From IMG/VR virus record IMGVR_UViG_3300025096_003504, positions 1 through 41,431 of that record: a stretch of DNA of 41,431 bases. One strand, written 5' to 3'. Positions 10,301-19,404 of this stretch are shown here, piece by piece. Each line of letters opens with the position of its first letter. Position 1 is the first letter of the stretch. The notes under the pieces are model-generated. The model was given only the letters and a program-made list of their open reading frames with translations, was not told the origin of the DNA and ran no database searches. This stretch comes from a virus. Made by a program: the position numbers and the translations under genes.

Positions 10301-13300
10301 CTGTGAAGCGGTTGGGACGGATCGTAAGCTATAATGAACAGAATCGGTTTTTAAGGTGTTTGCAACGATAGCATCAGAAGCAGTCATAGATGCATATGGG
10401 TTTGAAAATAACTCTCCACATAGAGTGCCGGATTCAGCAGAAGCATCTAATGGCCACATACTTAAACAAGGTGGAAGCATTTCTAGACCATTTTGAAAAT
10501 CATGTTCAGAGGGTCCGATTCCTTTGTTGCGGTCGATCTGGCCGTATTTAAATATATAACCTGTCGTATCGTCATTCCACATACTTTCTCTAATTGTATT
10601 ACCCATTGAATTTAAAGCAAGAGCATCTGTCCTTAATCTATGTTCAGGTCTAGTTCTCCAGAACGTTCGATAATCTACACGATCATAACCCTGATGAGTT
10701 AGTCCCGAAGATTCTGTGTAATGTTGTCTTCCACGAATTTTGCCTAAATAAGCATTTTCTTCTTTTGGAAATACAACTTCTCTATAAGACAGATTCAACA
10801 AATCAAATGATTTTTGCTGATTCTCTAATATATACCCTGTTTGGGCTAAAGTATTTATTTCACTTGTTATTTCATCGTATATGACATTATCAGGATCATT
10901 AATAATTCCCAATTTTTGATCAAGTTCTCCTTGTCCAATTGGAAAATAATTCATATTATTGCCAAGTGTGTGTCTCAAAGTGAAAACGTTGTTAGGTTTT
11001 CCGCCTTCTAGAAGAATTGTACGTTGTTGTTCTGCATTGTCTGCAGTAGTGTCAAATAAAGTATGTTCAACTGGCTTGTATTTGTTCGTAACTGGAGTAA
11101 TAGTTTCTTTTCTTACTGGAGATTTGGCGCCTGCACGTTGCAGTTCTTGGACAATATTATCAGTGAAGCCGGCTGTGCCATACCGTAATTCAGTTTGAGC
11201 GCCTGTTTTCAATACTAAAGCGATCTCGGCCACAGTTGCGGGGCGCCTTAAAGAGGCAACCGGACCAATTGAAAAGTCAAGTATATTCTTTTTCTTATGA
11301 TATCGCGCAACAGGGTGCTCGCCTGTTCTAATTTGTTTCCAAGATGGGTAATGATATGGTCCGTTGCGATTAAGAAGAAGAGCGTTTAAACCTTTCGGCG
11401 CTGTTGCTCCAATAGTTGTGTCATCCGCATCCGAAGTGCCCTGGGCACCTCGTTGCTCATCATATTCATACGTGATATATTTTCCTGGCGCGGACAGGTT
11501 GTCTACATTATACATATTAAAGTAATACACTGGATCATCATCATAATCAGATGGGTTCCCAATCGTTCCTGGCATATTTTGTGGTGGATACCCTAAAGTA
11601 TTTTCACTAGAAGAAATAGGTTCGACAATATGATGATTCATCCCAACAAAATCAGTTGGAAGAAAACCTCCGGCTGCGGCCAAAGTAGCATTATGAAAAT
11701 GAGTGATCCCCCAGTAAGCTAGTTCACTGGAATCAAGTGTGAAAGACCCATAATCACTAGCGCTGACAAAGACTATATCCGTTGAAGCATTCCAAGCATT
11801 ATATGCATTGTGCTCTGTTGAACCACTTCTCATGTAAGCTGGCTTCTGGTAGCCGAGAATTGATACGCCGCTCGCGCTGGGCTCATTCTCTCTTGAAGAC
11901 CCTCGAACTGCAGCTTTATTTACGGCGCCAGTAATATATAATACAGAAGCTGTAATCCATGAATATTGTACATCGCTTCTTGGGATCATGCGAGTAACAT
12001 ACCAATTATCATAAGAAGAAGCAGTTCCAGCTAATTTGCCTATAGGTGTCTCGGGACCCCATTGAGAACCATCCCCCACAATATGTCCGCTGCTACTGAA
12101 AACTATTCTATCTCTTCGATTTCTATGCACCTTGTGATATGATGCGCTTGGCTCTTTTAAAGAACTGTCATATCCGCTCGCGCCGGCATGTCTTGTTAAC
12201 AATGTTTGTAGCGGCTGTCTTACGCTAAGATTTCTATTATTTAAACTATTGTATACTGAAAACTCTTCTGCAACAACATCTAAAAATCCTCTAGACATAA
12301 CTTCTGGACCACCAGGAGCGGAAAACTTTTCTACAAACACAGAAGCATGCCTTCCTCTATCTGGCAATGCGAAGTCATACACGCCTGAAACAAGTGTCGA
12401 TGCAACTGATGCCGATATGACTCCTTTTGTCTCAGCAAAATATCTAGGATTAATATAGCGACCAGAAGTTTGTACAACTTCATAATTTTTAGTATAATTG
12501 CCAATAACAGTGGAGCCGGTTGTAGTATGACCAATAGTTTGCTGTATGTTTTTGATATTAACCGGTCTTTTTGCATACCCATCGCGGGCGATCCAAGATC
12601 TTGCTGCGCTCCAGCCTGGAGCGTTGAGATCGGCCACAGCTTGGACTACATGATCTACTGGTACAAGTTTAAGTTCTGTTGCATATCCTATTTCGCTATA
12701 AGCTGGTAGAACTACACTCCATGCTTCTTCTCTTCTACTAGGAGATGCCGTTCCGAATGCTCCTGTTGTCGTAAAGAAAACATGTCTATGTGGCATGCCA
12801 CCAACATATTTCTCTGTAAATGGCCCTTGCATAGGGGTCTCTTTGCAGGTTCCATATGCGTCAACATGAATGTTTGTCGGTCCGCCAACTCCGGAAATAG
12901 CAGTAACAGATCCTGTTGTAAACGAAGAACTAAAGAGACTAAATGGAGCATAAATTTCTCCTTTGTTTTGCTCATCATACGGCAAATAAACATTAAATGC
13001 TTGCCTAGTTTTTTTATCAAGATCAAGAAGATCTGAGCATGCAGGATTTACAAAATCACTTGATTTTATATGTATATAATTATCTGATCCTGGAGTTAAC
13101 AAGCTTTTATAGAAATCTAATCTTTTACTGGGAGCAAAATTAATTCCACCATGAAGTTCAACATCCACTTTAGCTGAGAATTTATAAGGTTTTGTTAATT
13201 TTCTATATACATAAGGATTGGATCGATAGGTTGGACCAGAACTTGAAACAACTGTTGTAGCAATTATTCTGATCTGCTCTTTGCTGCTGTTAAGTCCAGC

Positions 13301-16300
13301 GTCTGAAGTACTACCTAGATGGGTTTGCCCGTCTCTTCCGAGACGATCTTTCCACCAAAGGCAGTTTTCCGCTTCCGGCATAGTACCACCAGTAAATCTT
13401 GTTGGGAAGGTTGCCGTTGTATTAAAATCCCAGTTACTATAATTGCTAAGAGTGATAGCAGTATTGCCGCCTTCGCCTTTGACGTCTTGAGTTAAAAGCA
13501 CCTCTCCCGTGGCGCCACCTCCGGTGGTAGCGGTTATTTGTAATGCCGACGCATTGACAGAACTAATCAGAATAGAAGCCATTCCGGCAGCATTGTTAGT
13601 TGGCGGATCCATGGCTGTGTTTGAACCTGCGGCGCCGTTGCCGTCGTTATCTACCTCAAATGTTACCGATGTTCCTGCGACGTCAGTCAGAGTTATTGTA
13701 GTTTGTTCATTTGCCTTATCAGTAAAGGTGAAGGTCGCAGTTGCAGCATTATCAGGAAGAGGAGCATGACCCTGTTTCCATGGATATAACAATTCATTAA
13801 TAGCAAGAATTTGCCCAGTTGGAGGATCATGTTTCATCTCAAACGTTGGGAACTTAGACGTATATTTGTTTCTTTCTAGAACATGACTCTCGACCATGTT
13901 TCTAATGGAATCAGAAGCATCAGATGAAATTGGGAAGAATTGCTCAATTATCTTATCAATTGAAGAGTCCAACCATTTATAAAAGTCTACATACCTGTCC
14001 AAGTCAGTAACATTGTCAACACTTTCAAAGAACAGTTGTCTTAACTTTTCCATTCTCTTATATGAATGGCGATATCTATTAACTGGATCTCCAATAAGAG
14101 AATTAAAGTCCTTAATTGTAGCAAACATTTTCATCATTTCTTCTGATACTGTTTGATACATGCTTTTCTCAACAGCGATGAAATGTGTTATTGGCCTTGT
14201 TTCTCTTGTAAAGTTTATATCATCTCTATTTCTGATCTCGATCATATCACTGCTGGCAACTGATTCTGGCAACCTTTGTCGAGCAGCTGGTAAATAATTT
14301 TTATCGACAACTTTTGTGCTATTAGTCTTGAATCCATAGCCAATACCAGTGTGTTGCGCGTTTAAAATTTTACCAACTGGTCCATATCTTCCAGTGAGCG
14401 CGGTGGATCCAGAAGAAATATCTTGTACGACAAACTCGCCGCTTCCGTCTGAGCCAGTAACTCTATCAAAATCCCAATTTAATGCCAATGTTTCAATTTT
14501 AGGAACATAACTGTTGTTATAATTGGAATTAAATAGGTACGCATGTTGATATGGGTGAATGACTCCTGCATTTCCGGGATCTCTAGCATGTGCTTTGATG
14601 GCTTCATCTGGCAAATAATCAAACCAATATCTTACAGAAGATATTTTAACATCTGAATAAACTTCTAATGCGCCTGTAAAGTTTGTTCTCGTTGCGCCAC
14701 AGAAGACTCTTTTTGGTGAGCCAAGCCATTGATCTAGTGCTCCAGGGCCTCCGACAGATGTTGTTAAATAAAATTCATTTCTTATAGTGTTGTTTGATGA
14801 ATTTACACCGCAAAATTCAATAGTTCCTGAACCATGATATAGAGCATTAATGGAACCACTTACTCTATCACCCATCGGATATGTAGAGGGTCGGAGTCTG
14901 ACCGCCAAATTCCATTTTTCATTCTCATAAACATCGTAAAAAACAGAAGAAGTCAAATTCAATTGCAGCGCGCTAGATGTTGCCTTAAAATACACATTCG
15001 TAGATAAAATATCGTTTGTGTCTTTTATAGCCATAACTCTCAAATCGCCCATATCTCCATCGACGCCGGCGGCCAAAGTTGCCGGGGAAGAACCATTGGA
15101 TCCGCCAGCAACCATTGTTCCCTCAACATCTGTGAACGTAATACTGTTTCCAGCGAAACCAGCATTAGTCGCAGTTATAGTTATCGTCGGGTTGGTCCCG
15201 AGCGCGGCGCTAATACCTGCGACACCATCATCGGAGTCGCCGGCTCCTGATCCAAACGCGACAGAATTGGAAGGCGATGGAGTGCCTCCATTGATAGCAA
15301 TAACTAATCTGGCAAGAATTGCGCCGGAGGTTCCCGCTGTACTAACTTCCACTTGGTTCGCGGTGGCGGTGGATGGGGTTCCGGACACCATTTTGATAGT
15401 TATATTCGTGCCGGCACCGCCCATCGCGGAGGGTACGTTAACTGTAAATTTGTCATTATCGTCGAAACCAGCTAATGTTATAATATCAGCCAGGGTGGCT
15501 TGAGAAGCACGGATCCATGTTGTATATCCGGCATCATTTTGTGCCGATTGTGCAGAGCCGGCACTCGATGAGGCGGCCTTAGTTCCAAATAGAGAAGCAG
15601 TAAGGCCAGGAGCTATTATGTATTCTCCTGGTTTTTCAATGGTTTCTCTATGTGGGAATAAAATCTCAGCTTCTAATGTTCTTGCCGACCCGCTTAAAAA
15701 CTCTTCACTACCGGAAATGAAAGATACTGTATTTGAATTACTGCTAGTTGCTTGATAAACTACAGCGGTATTATGGTCCGGTATATGAAAATCTATAAAA
15801 TTCTTTTTTTGAATTGTGTAATTATAACTGTCTTTGAGTTCATATGTTATATTGTTGGCATAAACATTTATTTTAATTAATTCATCGTCTACTCCATAAC
15901 ACCTAATGGCGTTTCTAAACGCCTTTTCCGTACCCTTTGATTTATATATGTAAGTTAAATTATTATATAAATTTTGATAAATCAAATTTTTAGTATCATA
16001 GAGATTCTCTTTAAAAAGGATTTTTTCATCTCTCGAGTTAAGCTTAGAAATTACATCAGCATCGACAAATATTTCTGGTGTAGCGAGCCCAGCAGATTCT
16101 AATAATCTATTGGCGAAGGGAAGAGGCTTATACGGGGCGCTACCAGTGGGTCCAGAAGTAATACTATTAAAAGAAGAAGTAAATGGCGTATAAGATGTAT
16201 TTTTTATTGATGGCAAAGCTTTAATCTGGTAAGCCAAAGTATCAAAATAACTTGCCATAATTTGTGTTAGCTTTAATAGATTTGATCCAACATATCTATC

Positions 16301-17743
16301 TTCAGATATTATCCACTCTGGAATACTATTATAAATTGAAGCGTTGTTTTTATAATCGTAATTTTTACCTAAACTAACATAATTATTTAAAGTACTAGTA
16401 ACGTTTGTATGAAACGAATAAAGAATAGGATCTTCGAATTCATAAGATGCAGCACTAGCAGAGATTATTGCCGACCCTGTATTGCGAGAAGCTGATGTAT
16501 AACCTTCCCAAGAGCCTGACGTTAGCCTACCGGAATAATCTAAAACGATTGAGTCATAACTTGATGTTAATGTTATACCTTCATTAAATTTATAATATAC
16601 ACCAAGTTTTGTATTTGAATCATCAGTGTTCGTTCCGCCATAAACCTGTGTAAACCAATTTCTGCCTATCTCTTTCCCATTTCTAGCTGTTTTCCAAAAT
16701 CGAAATTCATCAATTGAACCAGAGAGCTTTCCGTAACCATCGATTTTTTGAGGGCTGGATAGGGCTGCAGTTGTGGATCGGCTAGTGCTAGGTCTTCTAA
16801 AAGCCCCGATATTTGCAATTAAAGAACCAGTAATTTCATTAACTTTGTTGGCGGAGGGCAGAGAAGGAACAAATGTAAGAGCGCCATCTTTATAATAGTT
16901 TATTTCGAAACCGTCATCATCGGTATTTTTAAAAGTCACGGCATGATGATGCCATTTGTTGTCCGTTACTGCTGTAGAATCGAGATCGATAGCAGCAGAA
17001 TCATTCGAACCCGAAACTACCCTACATCTTAGAATTCCAGTACTTTGTCTGAGGTATATTAACAACCTGCCATATCCCGCCGCCGTGTCGATTCCATTCC
17101 AAACATCAAATATTGATTCCGCAGCACCGGTCAGAGCAGAAACCATGTCGCCTTTTTTAAGCCAAAATTCAATAGTTACACCTTCATCAAAATCCAATTT
17201 AAGATTTGATTCTCGGGTTTTATCAGAATCATAAATATTAGCCTTCCCGGTGGCGGATGGAAAAATATCTTTTATACTAGTATTATCAGGATCCGGGTTG
17301 GGTCCGCCAAAAAACTGAATATATTCTACGAGGTTTGATAATCCAATTCCATTGACCAATGCGCCGGCGCTGGCGTTGACGCCCCATCCATTGGGGGAAA
17401 AGTTAGCATATCCTGTTGTGCGCGGGTAGACCTTATCAAAAATATACTGATCCAGAAAAGAAGAACTGTTGTGCCACTGAGTTTTTTCTTTTAAAGAACC
17501 ATCATACGGATATGTTCTATATATCCTTTTGATAGATTCGCCATAATATTCTTCAGCAGAACCAAATCTGACAAAATTTTCTGGTTTAGAAAAGTCTACA
17601 TAAGGTATAAAACGATCCTTATCTTTTATTTTCTCTTCTATATACCCAACTGATTCTACTTCATTTCCAAGTTCGCTTAAAGAAGAGGAAGCGGCGATTC
17701 TGATGATGGGTTCTTTTTTGTCAAAATAGTCTTTAGTGCTCAT
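7364..17743 (-). CDS. Giant LamG-domain tail/baseplate protein (3459 aa)
   Basis: This is the largest gene in the window. Residues about 180-360 form a LamG/concanavalin-A-like domain: GVTIEFWLKKGDM, then KWHHHAVTFK and ending GSIDEFRFWKTARNG, the usual wording of phage-borne LamG folds. Two Gly/Ala/Thr-rich beta modules, at about 735-899 and 1332-1456, interrupt the chain and are GC-rich at the DNA level. The very C-terminus is proline-rich (LPWLPPLPPPKPP), preceded by WMVFKVKKRAEQSYF, which I have seen in other marine phage giants. No membrane segment is seen. It starts two bases after the stop of the DNRLRE-like gene, and AGGG lies about 11 bases upstream. LamG folds bind glycans or proteins, so a host-surface-facing role is plausible. 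LamG is well supported; the rest of the protein is unassigned. Confidence 0.85.
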   Translation of the reverse strand: MSTKDYFDKKEPIIRIAASSSLSELGNEVESVGYIEEKIKDKDRFIPYVDFSKPENFVRFGSAEEYYGESIKRIYRTYPYDGSLKEKTQWHNSSSFLDQYIFDKVYPRTTGYANFSPNGWGVNASAGALVNGIGLSNLVEYIQFFGGPNPDPDNTSIKDIFPSATGKANIYDSDKTRESNLKLDFDEGVTIEFWLKKGDMVSALTGAAESIFDVWNGIDTAAGYGRLLIYLRQSTGILRCRVVSGSNDSAAIDLDSTAVTDNKWHHHAVTFKNTDDDGFEINYYKDGALTFVPSLPSANKVNEITGSLIANIGAFRRPSTSRSTTAALSSPQKIDGYGKLSGSIDEFRFWKTARNGKEIGRNWFTQVYGGTNTDDSNTKLGVYYKFNEGITLTSSYDSIVLDYSGRLTSGSWEGYTSASRNTGSAIISASAASYEFEDPILYSFHTNVTSTLNNYVSLGKNYDYKNNASIYNSIPEWIISEDRYVGSNLLKLTQIMASYFDTLAYQIKALPSIKNTSYTPFTSSFNSITSGPTGSAPYKPLPFANRLLESAGLATPEIFVDADVISKLNSRDEKILFKENLYDTKNLIYQNLYNNLTYIYKSKGTEKAFRNAIRCYGVDDELIKINVYANNITYELKDSYNYTIQKKNFIDFHIPDHNTAVVYQATSSNSNTVSFISGSEEFLSGSARTLEAEILFPHRETIEKPGEYIIAPGLTASLFGTKAASSSAGSAQSAQNDAGYTTWIRASQATLADIITLAGFDDNDKFTVNVPSAMGGAGTNITIKMVSGTPSTATANQVEVSTAGTSGAILARLVIAINGGTPSPSNSVAFGSGAGDSDDGVAGISAALGTNPTITITATNAGFAGNSITFTDVEGTMVAGGSNGSSPATLAAGVDGDMGDLRVMAIKDTNDILSTNVYFKATSSALQLNLTSSVFYDVYENEKWNLAVRLRPSTYPMGDRVSGSINALYHGSGTIEFCGVNSSNNTIRNEFYLTTSVGGPGALDQWLGSPKRVFCGATRTNFTGALEVYSDVKISSVRYWFDYLPDEAIKAHARDPGNAGVIHPYQHAYLFNSNYNNSYVPKIETLALNWDFDRVTGSDGSGEFVVQDISSGSTALTGRYGPVGKILNAQHTGIGYGFKTNSTKVVDKNYLPAARQRLPESVASSDMIEIRNRDDINFTRETRPITHFIAVEKSMYQTVSEEMMKMFATIKDFNSLIGDPVNRYRHSYKRMEKLRQLFFESVDNVTDLDRYVDFYKWLDSSIDKIIEQFFPISSDASDSIRNMVESHVLERNKYTSKFPTFEMKHDPPTGQILAINELLYPWKQGHAPLPDNAATATFTFTDKANEQTTITLTDVAGTSVTFEVDNDGNGAAGSNTAMDPPTNNAAGMASILISSVNASALQITATTGGGATGEVLLTQDVKGEGGNTAITLSNYSNWDFNTTATFPTRFTGGTMPEAENCLWWKDRLGRDGQTHLGSTSDAGLNSSKEQIRIIATTVVSSSGPTYRSNPYVYRKLTKPYKFSAKVDVELHGGINFAPSKRLDFYKSLLTPGSDNYIHIKSSDFVNPACSDLLDLDKKTRQAFNVYLPYDEQNKGEIYAPFSLFSSSFTTGSVTAISGVGGPTNIHVDAYGTCKETPMQGPFTEKYVGGMPHRHVFFTTTGAFGTASPSRREEAWSVVLPAYSEIGYATELKLVPVDHVVQAVADLNAPGWSAARSWIARDGYAKRPVNIKNIQQTIGHTTTGSTVIGNYTKNYEVVQTSGRYINPRYFAETKGVISASVASTLVSGVYDFALPDRGRHASVFVEKFSAPGGPEVMSRGFLDVVAEEFSVYNSLNNRNLSVRQPLQTLLTRHAGASGYDSSLKEPSASYHKVHRNRRDRIVFSSSGHIVGDGSQWGPETPIGKLAGTASSYDNWYVTRMIPRSDVQYSWITASVLYITGAVNKAAVRGSSRENEPSASGVSILGYQKPAYMRSGSTEHNAYNAWNASTDIVFVSASDYGSFTLDSSELAYWGITHFHNATLAAAGGFLPTDFVGMNHHIVEPISSSENTLGYPPQNMPGTIGNPSDYDDDPVYYFNMYNVDNLSAPGKYITYEYDEQRGAQGTSDADDTTIGATAPKGLNALLLNRNGPYHYPSWKQIRTGEHPVARYHKKKNILDFSIGPVASLRRPATVAEIALVLKTGAQTELRYGTAGFTDNIVQELQRAGAKSPVRKETITPVTNKYKPVEHTLFDTTADNAEQQRTILLEGGKPNNVFTLRHTLGNNMNYFPIGQGELDQKLGIINDPDNVIYDEITSEINTLAQTGYILENQQKSFDLLNLSYREVVFPKEENAYLGKIRGRQHYTESSGLTHQGYDRVDYRTFWRTRPEHRLRTDALALNSMGNTIRESMWNDDTTGYIFKYGQIDRNKGIGPSEHDFQNGLEMLPPCLSMWPLDASAESGTLCGELFSNPYASMTASDAIVANTLKTDSVHYSLRSVPTASQTYLFQNKYMSMTPIANFETFIPPKYLHIIKDDGWDADQGISGAHFKPHYSASLLSGKSPFYDSYDQWAVDVRTMGQGYSILPEFKISDHMDYYIDNGFAATNKKFLSLVGALHTASSDTPISTGNLPFYKLYSHSDFMKFVELIGNDYQKDVKGRAKEFTLKCKAVKKLLPYNGFYPVLRCVQLGSMFSQSYGPHLTSSIAFAGKTPQVHPQEQLQSLLQPWFAPGIMYNTIKSGIAVDWPHWTGSLPNAVGIAGIGYLTQTGSDTAGTEGLEYEKVHNIRFPFESLIEPHTYLPVSNSGDPGVGSEIPLIHPPGLAGDLTDLNQGKHAIWTGDYTPNYSMAMHNFLGEIPRFFLDKGKFQSFTSTPGRFQMLSGTTYFMDVTLRKSGKKYSMSGSAVDKPPGHNPYEDMIMFEGPDFPFKAGRSSGELAFNKQDMQSGSARGIHYGPTCQTHNYPLDPLTSLVYVAAQTQDPAFAPYTPPYFYGKSVARLAFSPHKHRLLLSAVDLHSSHGEVGEFTIEEIIAGAQVETTYDPNWRESWNLLKDYGSGSFQIGEDNQGNESLAYKSKMRVASSINLFGKTTVPEITYNPITGQPTEAKASQNDESLDAWVISPKFETPILNFSGNIDTNLGYSTRGMWYGYGVEPTGSQGIYMGLRESHPTAILKAMLGGAGENAVHGVGTQPDGETRLGHRQTGSLYQVLGFKEPSGLVGPDRKLGQIADNKIISEAVVAIPIKSNYNSGDTPFFPISRARVDWAWILQDHGQAVADLHLQQQGVSEPPSKAIFDMVKKMKNYYLPPHMDFVKNRGIDPFAMFIFEFHHCLDKQDLIDVWQNLMPKIAMEAQKDEASITLDLAASWDFLNLNTMPKDVRWMVFKVKKRAEQSYFNVTEDTKDDKKFKFQFGDEKLKKPDYNYNWPYDFFSLVELVQVEGEYKLRGATGDDVANTSFGADNMSLPWLPPLPPPKPPADSGQLPETEI
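13378..13750 (-). repeat. Second Gly/Thr-rich beta module within the LamG giant
   Basis: This stretch encodes residues about 1332-1456 of the 3459-aa protein: TITLTDVAGTSVTFEVDNDG, then LQITATTGGGATGEVLLTQ, GEGGNTAITLSN and finally RFTGGTMPEAE. The order of elements (ITLTD, a small-residue loop, an iN/vN helix, ITAT, GNTAIT) is echoed in the module at 15048-15540, so the two look like diverged copies of one domain type. The opposite strand is also free of stops here, reflecting high GC and biased codons. Confidence 0.5.
15048..15540 (-). repeat. First Gly/Ala/Thr-rich beta module within the LamG giant
   Basis: This stretch encodes residues about 735-899: DKFTVNVPSAMGG, GTNITIKMVSGTP, ILARLVIAINGG, TITITATNAGFAGNSITFTD. 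It resembles the module at 13378-13750 in element order, although direct identity is low. One line of it (15061-15120) is 37/60 G+C, against 24/60 for a neighbouring line (14521-14580). It interrupts the chain between two ordinary AT-rich stretches and looks like an inserted display domain. Confidence 0.5.
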
Positions 17744-17745
17744 AG

Positions 17746-19404
17746 TTATTCAACCCTAAACTTAAATACTTCCGGCTGTTCACGGTACGCGCCATTTATA
17801 TAATACGCAAACTTTATTCCATAAGCATAGCCAGGCTCTAACATTTTCATGTTTAGATCAAAATAATTTCCATTTGAATCATAAGAAAGCTGAGTATAAG
17901 GCAGATTACTTGGCGGTGGGAAAGTTTTAGTGTCGCTTCCAGTCCCGTATGTGAATATGTCTAGATCATCAGTTGCTCTAAAAATTCTATAATACGCCTT
18001 CTCAACAACAACAGGGTCAATAGTCGTTACAACAGTTGTATAAACATTTGGATTCCAATACCTGTCACGGATAAAAACTCTAAACCGAGCATTTTCTTCT
18101 TTGTAATACGTTGATTTAAGATTAATAACCTTAGTGACATATGATGGGTTTGGATTAAAGGTGTCCGCAGATGAAGAAAACTGCTTCATTTTTATGGATC
18201 CGGTATAATATACTGTAGCTGAGTCAATATCAACACCAGCAGAACCGCTAAACCATCGATCATAAATAACACTAGCACTTGTATTGAGGGCAAAGCTGGC
18301 TGAATATATCCCAGTTGATACATATCCTCCTGTTACAGCTGAAGAATTTGCCGGTGGATCGTCACCAAGAATACTATGTTGTCTCAAATTATACGGAGCA
18401 TCCGTATTCATTAATTCTCCATGAGAGGCTGATGTGTAGAATTGTACAAATATAACTGGATGAGCTTGGCCTACGTCTGGTATATTTCTAAGCTGGCCGC
18501 GAACATAATTATATAGATATATTGTATTTAAGTTTCCAGATGCGTTCACAAGAGAACTACTTACATAAGAGCTGCCTCTATCATCTTTAATTGCTGAATC
18601 CCATCTAGCTTCGATACAGGGTCTTTTAAAAAAGTATTCTGATGTTCTAGAAAAGAATTTTTTCGTATAATAAGAGTTTTTGGCGCCATCAGTATTATGT
18701 AACACAGAGCCAGTATCAGCTCCTGTTGAACTAGAAAAATATCCTTCTTGGCTAGAAGTAAAATATACCCCTATTCCATAGTTATGTTTTCCATTATTAT
18801 TATGATTTGCTCCGCCAATCAACCAATGTTCTACTAATCCAGTTATATCCACTTCTAGATCTTCATCTCCGTTTGTAAAACTAGCAGTATAATGCACATG
18901 TGCAGAAGCAGTATGAAACGATCCACCTTTATTTGCCCACAAGTCAATACCAGAAGAGGCACTACTGGCGTTGATCCAGTTAGTACCCTTTAGATCTTTG
19001 GTTGCGTCAATGTAGTTTTCCATATCTAATCCTGTTCCCTCGTCCCAAGATTGAGAAACAGCTGCTATTCGTAAAGTTGCTTCGCGTGGGAGAGTAAAAA
19101 TATGTTTTGCATTAAACATTCTTGCATAAAAACTTACACTACCACTGGCTGGAATGACCCCATTAGCTCGAGACGAAGAAATATCAGAAACTGGGAATTT
19201 AATCAAAATTCTTGACAACTCTACAGACCCAGAAGATGCGTCACTATATTGCCCAGCAGATCCTTGAGAATAAATTGAAAATGTTTCTAGAACATCAGAA
19301 GCTCCCATATTAGATCCAGTACCTCTACTCGCTTCTGTAAGTGCTGCGCCAAAAGCATTTGTAATAGTAGTGTCTGCATCCGCTGTAAATCTTTTTATGC
19401 CCAT
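17746..19404 (-). CDS. DNRLRE-like beta-rich tail/baseplate protein
   Basis: The 552-aa protein has the layout of the DNRLRE domain: an N-terminal strand ending in ELSRILIKFPVSDI (about 60-75), then LRIAAVSQSWDEGTGLD, DLEVDITGLVEHWLIGG and NYGIGVYFTSSQ (about 205-215). That domain is found in cell-surface and some phage structural proteins. The remainder is Ser/Thr/Tyr-rich beta sequence without membrane segments. It sits between gp6 and the LamG giant, with its start overlapping the gp6 stop as TAATG and GAGGG upstream. The pairing of a DNRLRE protein with a LamG giant next to a baseplate wedge suggests a peripheral baseplate or fibre part. The family call is moderate; the virion role is inferred from context. 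Confidence 0.7.
   Translation of the reverse strand: MGIKRFTADADTTITNAFGAALTEASRGTGSNMGASDVLETFSIYSQGSAGQYSDASSGSVELSRILIKFPVSDISSSRANGVIPASGSVSFYARMFNAKHIFTLPREATLRIAAVSQSWDEGTGLDMENYIDATKDLKGTNWINASSASSGIDLWANKGGSFHTASAHVHYTASFTNGDEDLEVDITGLVEHWLIGGANHNNNGKHNYGIGVYFTSSQEGYFSSSTGADTGSVLHNTDGAKNSYYTKKFFSRTSEYFFKRPCIEARWDSAIKDDRGSSYVSSSLVNASGNLNTIYLYNYVRGQLRNIPDVGQAHPVIFVQFYTSASHGELMNTDAPYNLRQHSILGDDPPANSSAVTGGYVSTGIYSASFALNTSASVIYDRWFSGSAGVDIDSATVYYTGSIKMKQFSSSADTFNPNPSYVTKVINLKSTYYKEENARFRVFIRDRYWNPNVYTTVVTTIDPVVVEKAYYRIFRATDDLDIFTYGTGSDTKTFPPPSNLPYTQLSYDSNGNYFDLNMKMLEPGYAYGIKFAYYINGAYREQPEVFKFRVE

Noticed and set aside
15018-15503. Plus-strand open frame of 161 aa rich in Pro/Ala/Val
   Set aside because: It is the complement of the GC-rich module in the LamG giant; the lack of stops follows from GC-rich Gly/Ala/Thr codons on the coding strand.
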